Shown here: positions 25,713 to 34,969 of the stretch, one piece after another
Layout: each line of letters begins with the position of its first letter
Numbering within the stretch: the first letter of the stretch is position 1
Assembly (NCBI RefSeq): GCF_900129325.1
Contig: NZ_FQUP01000001.1
Location: 1,344,615 to 1,408,614, forward strand
Direction: 5' to 3'
DNA: 64,000 nucleotides
DNA from: Kaistia soli DSM 19436
GTDB lineage: Bacteria > Pseudomonadota > Alphaproteobacteria > Rhizobiales > Kaistiaceae
Made by a program: the position numbers and the translations under genes
Notes under the pieces: model-generated
The model's database searches: none
The model's input: the letters and a program-made list of their open reading frames with translations, nothing else
What the model was told of the DNA's origin: nothing

Positions 25713-25991
25713 ATGAAATCGACCCCTTCGATATTGCTCCTGGCGACGGCGGCGATGATCGCGATCGGCACCGCCGGTCCGGCGCTGGCGGCCGACGTCT
25801 GCAATGTTCCCGCCGCAAAGGCCCAGAGCACGGACGCCCTGAAGGCCCAGCTCGAGAAGGACGGCTGGACCATTCGCAAGATCAAGCATCAGAAGGGCTG
25901 CTACGAGGCCTATGCCGTGAAAGGCAGCGCCAGGATGGAGAAACTCTTCGATCCGGCGACGCTGAAGATGCTCGACGTGGCGGCTGACTGA
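25713..25991 (+). CDS. PepSY-domain periplasmic protein
   Basis: 92 residues. A signal peptide (cleavage after PALAAD, about residue 26) is followed by a single PepSY domain: ALKAQLEKDGWTIRKIKHQK, GCYEAYAVKG and FDPATLKMLD. Single PepSY proteins of this size are periplasmic, often regulated by an adjacent two-component system and found next to a cytochrome b561-like gene, as here. The next gene starts 10 bases downstream. Confidence 0.88.
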   Translation: MKSTPSILLLATAAMIAIGTAGPALAADVCNVPAAKAQSTDALKAQLEKDGWTIRKIKHQKGCYEAYAVKGSARMEKLFDPATLKMLDVAAD

Positions 25992-26001
25992 GGAGGCCGC
26001 G

Positions 26002-26541
26002 ATGTCGGGCGAGGTCAAGGTCTGGGATCCGGTCGTACGCCTGTTCCACTGGGCGCTGGCGATTTCGATCGCCATCGCCTGGCTGACGGCGGAGGACATG
26101 CAATCGGTGCATCATGTCGCGGGCTATGTCGCCGCCGGGCTGCTTGCGGTGCGCATCGTCTGGGGCGTGATCGGGCCGCGTACCGCGCGCTTCTCGTCCT
26201 TCGTGCGGCATCCCTCGACGGTGATCGGCTATCTCTGTGATATCGCCGCAGGGCGGGAACGTCGGTTCCTCGGCCACAATCCGGCCGGCGGGGCGATGAT
26301 CGTCGCCTTGATGCTGGCGATCGCGGCCCAAGCGACCATGGGCTACCTGCTCACCACCGATGCGTTCTTTGGCGTCGATTGGCTGGCCGAACTGCATGGC
26401 GCCTTCGCCTATGTGATCCTCGGATTGATCGGGCTGCATGTCGCCGGGGTCCTGATCGCCAGCGTTCGCCACCGCGAAAACCTGCCACTTGCCATGATCA
26501 CCGGGCGGAAGCGCGGGCTCGCGGCCGACGAAATGGGCTGA
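26002..26541 (+). CDS. Cytochrome b561-type membrane protein
   Basis: 179 residues, four membrane helices. VWDPVVRLFHWALAI, VHHVAGYVA and a later ELHGAFAYVILGLIGLH hold the His residues that usually ligate two b-type hemes in hydrogenase-type cytochrome b561 proteins. It likely moves electrons between the quinone pool and a periplasmic partner. It follows PepSY in an operon opposite the two-component system, a frequent arrangement. Confidence 0.88.
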   Translation: MSGEVKVWDPVVRLFHWALAISIAIAWLTAEDMQSVHHVAGYVAAGLLAVRIVWGVIGPRTARFSSFVRHPSTVIGYLCDIAAGRERRFLGHNPAGGAMIVALMLAIAAQATMGYLLTTDAFFGVDWLAELHGAFAYVILGLIGLHVAGVLIASVRHRENLPLAMITGRKRGLAADEMG

Positions 26542-26599
26542 CGTCGCCAAGGAATCCCCTGCCAAATCTCGCCCACGGAGAAGCAGCAAGGGGGTCGTG

Positions 26600-26634
26600 G
26601 AGCGGCCGCCGGCACCCACGCCGGTTGGCCGCTC
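26600..26634 (+). terminator. Hairpin after the cytochrome b gene
   Basis: Near-complementary GAGCGGCCGCCGGC and GCCGGTTGGCCGCTC arms are followed by a T-containing stretch (ATTTTGG). Probable factor-independent terminator of the PepSY-cytochrome transcript. Confidence 0.5.
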
Positions 26635-26704
26635 TCGTCCATTTTGGAAGACCCAAATTGCGTTCCGCGTTCCGCTCACGACAACGCAACTTCACCAACG
26701 CAAT

Positions 26705-26735
26705 AAAAAAGGGGCGGCCGAAGCCGCCCCTGATC
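26705..26735 (-). terminator. Rho-independent terminator
   Basis: GGGGCGGC and GCCGCCCC arms (26711-26730) with a CGAA loop (TTCG when read on the minus strand), followed on the minus strand by six T residues. Ends the transcript of the 299-aa membrane protein. Confidence 0.85.
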
Positions 26736-26753
26736 CTACCCCGCCGACAACGG

Positions 26754-27653
26754 TCAAGTTGTCGAGGGAACGTCCTCGTCACGGAGCTTGCCAGCAAGAG
26801 CGGCCGAGACCGCTGCGATGAACGCGCCGATCAGCAGGGCTACGAAGCCGAGCAGCATTGTCGTCGTCGCGGCCTTGCGGGCCGCATCGGCTGCTTCCTT
26901 GGCCTTCGTCTTGGCAGCCTCGACCTGAGCGAGCATGTCGTTGACCCGTTTCTCGGCGTCAGCTGCAGGTATTCCGGTCCGAGCAGCGATGAGCTGGGCC
27001 AGATAAGCCTTGTCCGCATCCGTCATCTCGCCATTGGCGATACTGGTCGCAACGATGCGTCCTGCCTCGGTGCGGACGTCGCCCTGATTGGTGGCCGGCG
27101 TGGTCGGCGGCAACTGATCGGAGACCGGGCGAAACAGCGTATCGACCAGATAGCCCGATGGATCGCTGATATTGCCAGCTGCCTGGGCCGCGCCCTGCGA
27201 AGCACCCTGCGCCGCGCCTGACAACACGGACGTGGTGGCCTGAACGCCGGTTGAAACCGTTCCGACGACTGCCGAGCCGACCAGAAGAGCAGCAATCAGC
27301 GTCGAGACGCACCAGGCAAGGAAGCCATGCGCCGTGTCGCGGAAAAACACCTCATCGGTGTGAACGCCAACCCAGCGCGTCCGCAGACGGCCGGTGACGT
27401 AACCGCCGAGCGCCGAGGCGAGCCACTGGACAATGACGAGCCAGATCGCTGCCGAGACGGCGAAGGTGCCAGCTGCGACACCCGCGTTCGACCAGGGTGA
27501 GACTGCGGCGAAGCCGAGGCCGGATCCGAGAACGAAGAGGCAAAGCGAAGCCGCCGAGGCCGCTGCCGCGCCGGCGAGAATAGCGCCCCATGATATCGCC
27601 GATTGCGACGATTCCGGCGCCGCTACGGGCGCCGATGTTGCAACGATGGTCAT
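26754..27653 (-). CDS. Membrane protein with glycine/alanine-rich core (PhnA-like annotation)
   Basis: 299 residues. Membrane helices near 22-50, 60-85, 110-135 and 272-292, with the motif DEVFFRDTAHGFLAWCVST between helices two and three. The loop of about 130 residues between the third and fourth helices is acidic and helical (IVATSIANGEMTDADKAYLA). Proteins of this pattern are widespread in rhizobia and sometimes named PhnA-like, although no phosphonate role is shown. It is followed by a clear terminator and preceded by a 25-aa hydrophobic peptide gene. Confidence 0.7.
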   Translation of the reverse strand: MTIVATSAPVAAPESSQSAISWGAILAGAAAASAASLCLFVLGSGLGFAAVSPWSNAGVAAGTFAVSAAIWLVIVQWLASALGGYVTGRLRTRWVGVHTDEVFFRDTAHGFLAWCVSTLIAALLVGSAVVGTVSTGVQATTSVLSGAAQGASQGAAQAAGNISDPSGYLVDTLFRPVSDQLPPTTPATNQGDVRTEAGRIVATSIANGEMTDADKAYLAQLIAARTGIPAADAEKRVNDMLAQVEAAKTKAKEAADAARKAATTTMLLGFVALLIGAFIAAVSAALAGKLRDEDVPSTT

Positions 27654-27662
27654 CGTATTCCC

Positions 27663-27740
27663 CTAGTGCCAGAAGAGGGCAAGGAGGATGATGATCGGAA
27701 TCGGGATACCGAGCAGCCAGAGAAGAATTGAGCGACCCAT
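27663..27740 (-). CDS. 25-aa hydrophobic peptide
   Basis: MGRSILLWLLGIPIPIIILL then ALFWH and a stop. An almost wholly hydrophobic single helix with a Pro-rich centre. I remember near-identical peptides from many alphaproteobacteria, encoded with no function assigned. Position: just upstream of the 299-aa membrane protein on the same strand, so they are probably co-transcribed. Confidence 0.7.
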   Translation of the reverse strand: MGRSILLWLLGIPIPIIILLALFWH

Positions 27741-27810
27741 TTGTCAGCCTCCACTAGTGAACCAGATGATCACTAAACGGCGGCGTCGCGGTTTTGGTTC
27801 CGACAAATGA

Positions 27811-27836
27811 AAAAGGGGCGCGACAACGCGCCCCCT
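27811..27836 (-). terminator. Rho-independent terminator of dctA
   Basis: GGGGCGCG and CGCGCCCC arms with a short loop, followed on the minus strand by TTTT. Lies 22 bases after the dctA stop. Confidence 0.85.
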
Positions 27837-27857
27837 CTCAAGCAACGGTCGCTGGCG

Positions 27858-29204
27858 CTATTCGGCCGCGACAAGACCGGGGACGGGAGCCTCGATCAGG
27901 ACGGTCTCGTCGTCGAGATCGCCGTCGAGTGCGGCTTTCATCTGTGCCACGTCCAGCTCGCCTTCCCAGCGGGCGACGACCAGCGTGGCGACGGCGTTGC
28001 CGATGAAATTGGTCAGTGCGCGGCATTCCGACATGAAGCGATCGACGCCGAGGATTAGCGCCATGCCGGCGACCGGCACGGTCGGCACCACCGAGAGTGT
28101 CGCAGCGAGGGTGATGAAGCCAGCGCCGGTGATGCCGGCGGCGCCCTTTGACGACAGCATCGCGACGAGGAGCAGCAGCACCTGCTGTTCGAGCGAGAGA
28201 TGCGTATTGGTGGCCTGTGCGATGAACAGCGCCGCCAACGTCATGTAGATGTTGGTGCCGTCGAGATTGAACGAATAGCCGGTCGGGACCACAAGGCCGA
28301 CGACCGAGCGCTTGGCGCCGGCCTTCTCCATCTTCTCCATCAGCGAGGGCAGGGCGGCTTCGGACGACGAGGTGCCAAGCACCAGCAGCAATTCCTCCTT
28401 CAGGTAGCGGATCAGCTTCAGGATTGAGAAGCCGTTGTAGCGCGCCACAGCGCCAAGCACGATCAGGACGAACAGGATCGAGGTCAGGTAGAAGGTGCCG
28501 ACCAGGAAGGCGAGGTTGACCACCGAGCCGATGCCGTATTTGCCGATGGTGAAGGCCATTGCGCCGAATGCACCGATGGGGGCAGCCTTCATCAGGATGG
28601 CGACGAGGCGGAAGATCGGAACGGTGAGCGCAGTCAGGAAGCGCGTCACCGGCTCGCCGGCCTCGCCGACCATGGCGAGCGCGATGCCGAACAGGACCGC
28701 GACGAACAGCACCTGCAGGATATCGCCCGAAGCCAGCGCATCGGCCATGGTGGTGGGGATGATGTTCATCAGGAAGCCGACGATCGTCTGGTCATGCGCC
28801 TTCTCGGCGAAGCTCTGGACGGCGGCGGGATCAAGGCTCGCCGGGTCGACATTGAAGCCGGCGCCGGGCTGCACGACATTCGCGACGATGAGGCCGATGG
28901 CGAGCGCGAGCGTCGAGAAGGTGAGGAAATAGGCCATCGCCTTGCCGACGACGCGGCCGACCTTGCGAAGGTCGTGCATCGCCGCGATGCCTGTCGTGAC
29001 CGTGAGGAAGATGACCGGCGCGATGATCATCTTGACCAGCTTGATGAACGCATCGCCCAGCGGCTTCAGATCGGTGCCGAGTTGCGGATAGAAGTGACCG
29101 ACGGCGATGCCGAGCGCGATCGCAGTCAGAACCTGCACATAGAGCTGGGCATAGAAGGGCTTGCGACGATGAACGTGCGCAGCTGATGGGATGCTGATGG
29201 CCAT
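27858..29204 (-). CDS. dctA: C4-dicarboxylate:cation symporter DctA
   Basis: 448 residues from [20 protein letters not shown]; the start is supported by GGAGGA about nine bases upstream. It carries the DAACS-family signatures: about eight membrane helices, a serine-rich [20 protein letters not shown] re-entrant loop and the substrate-binding [19 protein letters not shown]. It imports succinate, fumarate and malate with protons or sodium. The gene is divergent from dctBD, and a sigma-54 promoter and two DctD-type palindromes lie in between, so it should be induced by dicarboxylates through DctB/DctD. Confidence 0.95.
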   Translation of the reverse strand: MAISIPSAAHVHRRKPFYAQLYVQVLTAIALGIAVGHFYPQLGTDLKPLGDAFIKLVKMIIAPVIFLTVTTGIAAMHDLRKVGRVVGKAMAYFLTFSTLALAIGLIVANVVQPGAGFNVDPASLDPAAVQSFAEKAHDQTIVGFLMNIIPTTMADALASGDILQVLFVAVLFGIALAMVGEAGEPVTRFLTALTVPIFRLVAILMKAAPIGAFGAMAFTIGKYGIGSVVNLAFLVGTFYLTSILFVLIVLGAVARYNGFSILKLIRYLKEELLLVLGTSSSEAALPSLMEKMEKAGAKRSVVGLVVPTGYSFNLDGTNIYMTLAALFIAQATNTHLSLEQQVLLLLVAMLSSKGAAGITGAGFITLAATLSVVPTVPVAGMALILGVDRFMSECRALTNFIGNAVATLVVARWEGELDVAQMKAALDGDLDDETVLIEAPVPGLVAAE

Positions 29205-29309
29205 GGAAAGGTCCTCCTCCTCGTCCGGGTGAGACGGCGGCCCCGGACTGGTTCCTCCCGCAGCGGCGGCACTTTCTTCGCACACGCGCTTCGTCCCGTG
29301 GTCATAGCC

Positions 29310-29324
29310 GCAAGCGCTGTGCCA
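29310..29324 (-). promoter_or_regulatory. Sigma-54 (-24/-12) promoter of dctA
   Basis: On the minus strand TGGCACAGCGCTTGC matches the consensus TGGCAC-N5-TTGC exactly. It lies about 105 bases upstream of the dctA ATG. Confidence 0.9.
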
Positions 29325-29377
29325 TCCGTTTGAAACGGCAGAAATCCGCGATTTTGACGCCGACATCGTCGCGAGTT

Positions 29378-29393
29378 GTGCGAATTTCCGCAC
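29378..29393. promoter_or_regulatory. DctD-type upstream activator site 1
   Basis: Palindrome GTGCG-N6-CGCAC (29378-29382 and 29389-29393), some 55 bases upstream of the dctA sigma-54 promoter. Matches the layout known for Rhizobium DctD sites. Confidence 0.75.
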
Positions 29394-29404
29394 GAGGCGG
29401 ATTT

Positions 29405-29428
29405 CCTAGTGCGGGATTTCGCACTAGG
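29405..29428. promoter_or_regulatory. DctD-type upstream activator site 2
   Basis: Perfect 9-base arms CCTAGTGCG and CGCACTAGG around GGATTT. It ends eight bases before the dctB ATG, so bound DctD might also hinder dctB expression (inference). Confidence 0.75.
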
Positions 29429-29436
29429 CTGCAGCG

Positions 29437-31266
29437 ATGACCGTCTCAGGCATCCCGATCGCTGCCGCGCGGGGCTCGGCCCGGCTCTGGACCGCCGCCG
29501 GGCTGCTGTTCGCCGTGCCCGTTGTGAGCGCTGCGGTCATCGGTGCCGATCGCTACGGTCGCTCTCTCGCTATGGCCGACCTCGATGGGCGCGCCGCCTC
29601 GACCTTGCCGCTCGCCGCCACTGTGCTGTCGGGCGAGATTTCCAAGCAGCAGCTTCTCCCTGCCGTCCTCGCGGTCGACAGCGATGTGGTCGCCCTGCTT
29701 CGGTCCCCGGACGATCAGCGCGCGAGGGCGATGAGCGCCAAGCTCAAGGCGCTCGCAGCGGAGGCCGGCGCCAGCGTGCTCTATCTGGTCGGCCGCGACG
29801 GCATCACGCTCGCCGCATCGAATTTTGACGCGCCCGACAGCTTCGTCGGCAGCGACTATGATTTCCGCACCTATTTCACCGCGGCCATGGCCTCTGGGCG
29901 CGGGCTGCAATACGCGCTCGGCACGGTCAGCCGGCGGCCCGGCCTCTATCTCTCGCATCGCGTCGACGGCCCTCCGGGAGCGCTTGGCGTCGTCGTGGTC
30001 AAGGTCGAGCTCGACCGGGTCGAGGCCAATTGGCGCGAGAGCGGCTATACCGTCTACGCATTCGATCCGCAGGGGATCGTCCTCGCGACGAGCCGGCCGG
30101 ATTGGCGCTTTGGTCTCCTCGCGCCGCTTGCCGACGAAGATGCGGCACGGCGGGCGTTGCAGCTTGGCGATACGCCGTTGACGCCCGTGCCGCTTAAGAC
30201 CGACAGCGACGGATTTGTGCTGATCGGACCCGGTGATGCCCGCGCGCATTTCGCCGTCGCGACGGGCCCCGTCGGCGCGGTCGCGCCGGAATGGCGGATG
30301 ACGGTTCTCGTGCCGGCGGACGCGGCGGTCGCTTCGACATCTCGCACGGCGATATCGATCGCGCTCGCCGCACTCCTTGCCGTGATCGCGGTTGGCGTCG
30401 CCGTTCAGCGGCGTCGCTTGTCGATCCGTCGGCGGCAGGCGGCGCTGAGCGCGATGAATACCGAGCTTGAGCGGCGCGTTCTGGAACGCACCGGCGAACT
30501 CAGCCACGCCAATACGGCACTCGCCGGTGAGATCGAGGTGCGCGAGGCGGCGGAGCAACGTGTGCGGCGGCTGCGCGACGAGCTCGCGCAGGCCAACCGG
30601 CTCTCGATTCTCGGGCAGATCGCGGCCGGCGTCGCGCATGAGATCAATCAGCCGGTCGCCGCCATTCGCGCCTATGCCGACAATGCCGGCCGGATGATCG
30701 AAACCGGTCGCACCGATCAGGCACGCGAAAACATGGGCGCGATCGCGCGGATGGCCGACCGGATCGGCGAGATCACCGGCACGCTGCGCGGCTTTGCGCG
30801 GCGCGCCACCAGCCCGATGGGACCGGTGCGTCTCGACGACGCGATCGAAGGCGCGCTGTCGCTGCTGGCCGGCCGCATCCGCGATAGCGGGGTCGCACTG
30901 GAGCGCCGGCGGGCAGCGCCGGATCTGATCGTGCTGGCGAGCCGCATCCGGCTGGAGCAGATCCTGGTCAACCTGCTTCAGAACGCCCTCGACGCCGTGA
31001 AGGGCCAAGCGGAGGGGCGGATTCTGATCAGTGTCGAGAGCGATGATGCGGCTGTCTTGGTTCGTGTCGCGGACAATGGGCCGGGCATCCCGGCCGATGT
31101 CGCCGAAACGCTGTTCATGCCCTTCGTCACCACCAAGGAAGCCGGCCTCGGCCTCGGCCTCGTCATCTCGAGCGAGATCGCGCGCGAATTCGGCGGCGCT
31201 TTGCGTTTTGAGCCGGGCGACGCGGAGGGCGCCGTTTTTGTCCTCGAACTGAGGCTCGCGCCATGA
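29437..31266 (+). CDS. dctB: Sensor histidine kinase DctB
   Basis: 609 residues. A helix at about 15-35 and a second at about 305-325 enclose a long PDC/CACHE periplasmic sensor, which in known DctB binds C4-dicarboxylates. Then a coiled linker ([20 protein letters not shown]) and the kinase: [20 protein letters not shown] (phospho-His in H-E-I-N-Q), N-box [14 protein letters not shown] and G-box [12 protein letters not shown]. Its stop overlaps the dctD start by four bases. It activates DctD. Confidence 0.95.
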   Translation: MTVSGIPIAAARGSARLWTAAGLLFAVPVVSAAVIGADRYGRSLAMADLDGRAASTLPLAATVLSGEISKQQLLPAVLAVDSDVVALLRSPDDQRARAMSAKLKALAAEAGASVLYLVGRDGITLAASNFDAPDSFVGSDYDFRTYFTAAMASGRGLQYALGTVSRRPGLYLSHRVDGPPGALGVVVVKVELDRVEANWRESGYTVYAFDPQGIVLATSRPDWRFGLLAPLADEDAARRALQLGDTPLTPVPLKTDSDGFVLIGPGDARAHFAVATGPVGAVAPEWRMTVLVPADAAVASTSRTAISIALAALLAVIAVGVAVQRRRLSIRRRQAALSAMNTELERRVLERTGELSHANTALAGEIEVREAAEQRVRRLRDELAQANRLSILGQIAAGVAHEINQPVAAIRAYADNAGRMIETGRTDQARENMGAIARMADRIGEITGTLRGFARRATSPMGPVRLDDAIEGALSLLAGRIRDSGVALERRRAAPDLIVLASRIRLEQILVNLLQNALDAVKGQAEGRILISVESDDAAVLVRVADNGPGIPADVAETLFMPFVTTKEAGLGLGLVISSEIAREFGGALRFEPGDAEGAVFVLELRLAP

Positions 31267-32621
31267 GCGACGCTGCGCCCGTTATCCTCGTCGACGATGA
31301 TCCAGACATGCGCGCCGCGACGGCTCAAACGCTGGAACTCGCCGGCTATCGCCCGCAGGTTTTTGCGGCCGCAGCGCCGGCTCTCACTGCTGTCGATGCG
31401 GATTTCCCGGGCGTCGTCGTCAGCGATATCCGCATGCCCGGCCTTTCGGGCCTGCAGCTTTTCGAGCGCGTCCGATCGCTCGATCCGGATTTGCCGGTGA
31501 TCCTCGTGACCGGCCATGGCGATGTCGAACTTGCGGTGGCCGCGTTGAAGGACGGCGCCTACGATTTCATCTCAAAGCCCTTCGCCAGCGACCGTCTGGT
31601 CGAGGCCGTGCACCGGGCGCTGGAGAAGCGCGCGCTGGTTCTGGAGAACCGGCGCCTGCGCGCGGCGGCAACAGGCGATGCGGACGACATCACCTTTCTC
31701 GGCGATGCGCCGGCGATGCGGCGGCTGCGCGCCACGATCCGCCAGATCGCCGACGCAGATGTCGATGTCCTCGTCGAAGGGGAGACAGGGTCGGGCAAGG
31801 AGGTCGTTGCCGAGCATCTTCATCGCTGGAGCCGGCGGGCCACGCGGCCGTTCGTGGCCCTCAACTGTGGCGGCATGCCGGAGAGCATCATCGAGAGCGA
31901 ACTGTTCGGCCATGAAGCCGGCGCCTTCACCGGCGCTCAGAAGCGACGCATCGGGCGCATTGAGCACTCGGACGGCGGCACGCTGTTTCTCGACGAGATC
32001 GAATCCATGCCGCCGGGCCTGCAGGTGAAGCTGCTGCGCGTGCTTGAGACGCGGCGGATCGCACCGCTCGGGACGAACGAGGACCGCGCCGTGGATCTCC
32101 GTGTCGTCGCGGCCGCGAAAGTCGATCTGTCCGATCCCAATGCGCGCGGCGATTTTCGCAGTGATCTCTATTACCGTTTAAACGTCGTAACCCTCCGCGT
32201 CCCGCCGCTGCGCGAAAGGCGAGAGGATATCCCGCTGCTCTTCGGCTTCTTCCTCCGCCGCGCCGCGCAACGCTTCGGAAGACCGCAGCCCGATCTGACG
32301 GCCGCGGCGCGCACGCATCTCGAAACGCATGACTGGCCCGGGAATGTGCGCGAGTTGCTGCATTTCGCCGAACGCTACGCGTTGGGTCTCGATGACGAGG
32401 CGTCGCCTGTCATGCAGGATGTCGCGACGGCGGGCGAGGGCGGGTTGACCGAGCGCGTCGACCGTTTCGAGGCAGACCTCCTCCGTGCCGCGCTTCGCGA
32501 GAGCGGCGGCGATGTACGGACGACGATCGAGAGGCTGCGCCTGCCGCGCAAGACGTTCTACGACAAGCTGAAGCGGCACGGGATCACCCGCGCTGCGTTC
32601 GAGCCGGGAGATCCCGGCTGA
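31263..32621 (+). CDS. dctD: Sigma-54-dependent response regulator DctD
   Basis: 452 residues. Receiver (1-120) with VDDDPDMRA and phospho-Asp in [13 protein letters not shown]+ activator domain (about 145-370) with Walker A GETGSGKE, the sigma-54 contact loop GAFTGA, Walker B-like [10 protein letters not shown], and a C-terminal Fis-type HTH ([20 protein letters not shown]). It should bind the palindromes upstream of dctA and open the sigma-54 promoter after phosphorylation by DctB. Confidence 0.96.
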   Translation: MSDAAPVILVDDDPDMRAATAQTLELAGYRPQVFAAAAPALTAVDADFPGVVVSDIRMPGLSGLQLFERVRSLDPDLPVILVTGHGDVELAVAALKDGAYDFISKPFASDRLVEAVHRALEKRALVLENRRLRAAATGDADDITFLGDAPAMRRLRATIRQIADADVDVLVEGETGSGKEVVAEHLHRWSRRATRPFVALNCGGMPESIIESELFGHEAGAFTGAQKRRIGRIEHSDGGTLFLDEIESMPPGLQVKLLRVLETRRIAPLGTNEDRAVDLRVVAAAKVDLSDPNARGDFRSDLYYRLNVVTLRVPPLRERREDIPLLFGFFLRRAAQRFGRPQPDLTAAARTHLETHDWPGNVRELLHFAERYALGLDDEASPVMQDVATAGEGGLTERVDRFEADLLRAALRESGGDVRTTIERLRLPRKTFYDKLKRHGITRAAFEPGDPG

Positions 32622-32645
32622 TCGCAGGGCGACTTGAGCCAAAGC

Positions 32646-32681
32646 CAAGTGCCACCGAGCCCAATGGGCGGGTGGCACTTG
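32646..32681. terminator. Long hairpin between dctD and the DUF2934 gene
   Basis: Arms CAAGTGCCACC (32646-32656) and GGTGGCACTTG (32671-32681) with an inner GCCC/GGGC pair. It serves two convergent genes; no T-run follows on either side. Confidence 0.6.
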
Positions 32682-32711
32682 CCTTGGCCGAGATGTGAAC
32701 GGGAGGCGGTG

Positions 32712-33152
32712 TCAGACCGCTGTCTTTGCCTTCGGCGCGCGTGTCTTCTTCGCTGTGGAGGTTGTGCCCTCCGGCGCTGCTTCAGCGGCGGCCGTGGCTT
32801 CGGGCGCGCTGCTGCCGGCTTCCGTTACGGTTGCTGGCGCCTCGCTATCGACTTTCTGCGTCTTCGACTTGGACGAAGCCTTGGCCTTCGGGGCAGCCTT
32901 TGCTGCGGCGGTCTTGGGCGCTTCTTCCTTCACGGCCTTGGCGCTCGCTGCCTTGCCAGGGGCCTTAGCCGCCTTGCCAGTTGCCGGTTTGTCGGCAGCA
33001 GCTTTCTTGACCTTCTTGGCCGGCTTGTCGCCGCCCTCGACTTCGGCGACCGCCATCAACCAGTGATCCCAGTCCCGCCCATGCGGTTGGCCTTCGGCCA
33101 CCCAAATCTCATAGGCCCTGATACGGATCGCTTCGTCGCTCTTCCCTGGCAT
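32712..33152 (-). CDS. DUF2934-domain protein with Ala/Lys-rich tail
   Basis: 146 residues from MPGKSDEAIRIRAYEIWVAE; an ATG six codons earlier is possible. The first 40 residues form the DUF2934 domain (IRAYEIWVAEGQPHGRDWDH). The rest is low-complexity Ala, Lys, Pro and Glu, a disordered basic-acidic tail like those of nucleoid or stress proteins. Function unknown. It is convergent with dctD across a hairpin. Confidence 0.75.
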   Translation of the reverse strand: MPGKSDEAIRIRAYEIWVAEGQPHGRDWDHWLMAVAEVEGGDKPAKKVKKAAADKPATGKAAKAPGKAASAKAVKEEAPKTAAAKAAPKAKASSKSKTQKVDSEAPATVTEAGSSAPEATAAAEAAPEGTTSTAKKTRAPKAKTAV

Positions 33153-33284
33153 GGCATGCTCCTGTTCCATCGGCGCGGCTGTGACCACCTGCAACGCGCG
33201 GCAGTCGATCGAAGTTCCTCGACCTTATTGCGCGCGCAGAGTGTGCCACTGCTTCGTTACAGATTCGACGCCGAAATTTGTGCG

Positions 33285-34040
33285 TCATGCTGAGGCCACG
33301 ACATCGTCGCGCTTCCAGCGGTCCAGCATGCTGCCAAGGCGGTCGAACGCGAGATCCGTGACCACCGCGAGCAGCCCGACGACAAGCGCCCCCTGAACGA
33401 CATAGGCCGTGTTGAAGCCGCTGAGCCCGATGATGATCGGCAGCCCGAGCGTCTTGGCGCCGACCGTCGAGGCGATGGCCGCCGTGCCGATATTGATGAT
33501 CACCGAGGTGCGGATGCCGGCGAGGATCACCGGCGCGGCCAGTGGCAATTCGATCTGTCGAAGGCGGCCGGCCGGGGTCATGCCGATGCCACGCGCCGCC
33601 TCGCGTGCGCCGGCTGGAACCTGCTCGATGGCAGCGACAGTCGCCTCCGTCACCGGCAGCAGCCCGTAGAGCGCCAGCGCGATCAGAGCCGGCATCGCGC
33701 CGAAACCGATGAGCGGCACGGCGATGGCGAGCACGGCGACCGGCGGGAAGGTCTGCCCGGTCGCCACCACGGTCTCCACCAGTGGCCGGAACTCGCGACC
33801 CGAGGGCCGCGTGACGAAGAGCGCGAGCGAAACGCCCACTAGAACAGAGATCGCGCTCGAAGCCGCAACGAGGCCGATATGTGAGAGAGTCAGGTTTATG
33901 AAGCTGTCCTGCTCGAACAGCGGTCGATCCTGATCCGGAAACAGCAGGGCAAAGACCGGCTTCAGCGCCGGCATGAAGACGACAAGCGCCACCAGCGCAA
34001 TGCCGGTCCAGATCAGCGGATCTCGGAGCCAGCGCCTCAC
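33285..34040 (-). CDS. yehW: Osmoprotectant-type ABC permease (YehW-like)
   Basis: 251 residues, about six membrane helices. [20 protein letters not shown] is the EAA loop that contacts the ATPase, and [18 protein letters not shown] matches the OpuBB/YehW group. Last gene of the minus-strand operon osmF-yehY-yehX-yehW; its ATG overlaps the stop of the ATPase gene. Together they import glycine betaine-like solutes or, as for E. coli Yeh, with low affinity. Confidence 0.9.
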   Translation of the reverse strand: MRRWLRDPLIWTGIALVALVVFMPALKPVFALLFPDQDRPLFEQDSFINLTLSHIGLVAASSAISVLVGVSLALFVTRPSGREFRPLVETVVATGQTFPPVAVLAIAVPLIGFGAMPALIALALYGLLPVTEATVAAIEQVPAGAREAARGIGMTPAGRLRQIELPLAAPVILAGIRTSVIINIGTAAIASTVGAKTLGLPIIIGLSGFNTAYVVQGALVVGLLAVVTDLAFDRLGSMLDRWKRDDVVASA

Positions 34041-34969
34041 GTCGGCCCACCCGTGAGATCGGCAAGGCGGATCGCGCCTGCGAGCGTTCCGGACGGGCCG
34101 ATGACTGGCAGGCGATCGATCCCGCGGGCGACGAAAAGGGACAGGGCATGGCGAAGGCTGGCGTCAGCGGCGATCGGCTCGCCTTCGGCCGTCTCGCCAG
34201 GGCGCATGCGGTCGCTGACGCGCTCGATCGAGAGAAGCTTGATGCCGATATCCTCGCGGCCGACGAAATCGGCGACGAAATCATTGGCCGGTTTTGTCAG
34301 GATCGCGCGTGGCGTGCCGGACTGCACGATACGGCCGCCGTCGAGAATGACGATGCGTGAGCCGAGGCGGATCGCCTCGTCGATGTCATGCGTCACGAGG
34401 ACGATCGTCGTGCCGGAAGCCTTGTGGATGCGCAGCATCTCGGCTTGCAACGTGTCGCGCGTCACCGGGTCGAGCGCGCCGAAGGGTTCGTCCATCAGCA
34501 GGACGGATGGATCGGCCGCAAGCGCGCGCGCGACGCCGACACGCTGCTGCTGCCCGCCGGAGAGATGGCGTGGATAGCGGTCGCGAAAGCGCTCGGGCTC
34601 CAGAGCAAGCAGGCCGAGCAGCTCGGTCACGCGGTCGCGGATGCGGCTCTTCGGCCAACCGAGCAGGCGCGGCACGGCGCCGATGTTCTCTTCCACTGTC
34701 CAATGGGGAAAGAGCCCGATCGACTGGATCGCATAGCCCATGCGCCGGCGCAGTTGCTCGGGCGCGAAGGAGCGGATTTCCGCGCCTTCGAACAGGATGC
34801 GGCCGCGATCGTGCTCGATCAGGCGGTTGATCATCTTGAGCGTCGTCGTCTTGCCGGAGCCAGACGGGCCGATCAGCACGCAGAACTCGCCCTCGGCGAC
34901 ATGCAGCGACAGATCGTCGATCGCCGTCCAGTCGCCATAGGTCTTGCCGACATGTTCGAAGGTGATCAT
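34037..34969 (-). CDS. yehX: Osmoprotectant-type ABC ATPase (YehX-like)
   Basis: 310 residues starting [20 protein letters not shown]. Walker A GPSGSGKT, signature [15 protein letters not shown], Walker [14 protein letters not shown] and switch His in VTHDIDEA. After residue 240 comes a CBS-like regulatory part ([20 protein letters not shown]) as in OpuCA/ProV. A much longer open frame in the same frame runs upstream, but its extra part is antisense-like; the ATG at 34969 overlaps the stop of the preceding permease (ATGA). Confidence 0.94.
   Translation of the reverse strand: MITFEHVGKTYGDWTAIDDLSLHVAEGEFCVLIGPSGSGKTTTLKMINRLIEHDRGRILFEGAEIRSFAPEQLRRRMGYAIQSIGLFPHWTVEENIGAVPRLLGWPKSRIRDRVTELLGLLALEPERFRDRYPRHLSGGQQQRVGVARALAADPSVLLMDEPFGALDPVTRDTLQAEMLRIHKASGTTIVLVTHDIDEAIRLGSRIVILDGGRIVQSGTPRAILTKPANDFVADFVGREDIGIKLLSIERVSDRMRPGETAEGEPIAADASLRHALSLFVARGIDRLPVIGPSGTLAGAIRLADLTGGPT

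Noticed and set aside
29446-31008. 520-codon open frame on the minus strand opposite dctB
   Set aside because: Long antisense frames are expected in high-GC genes; its composition is Arg/Asp-rich and has no domain, while dctB opposite is a clear histidine kinase.
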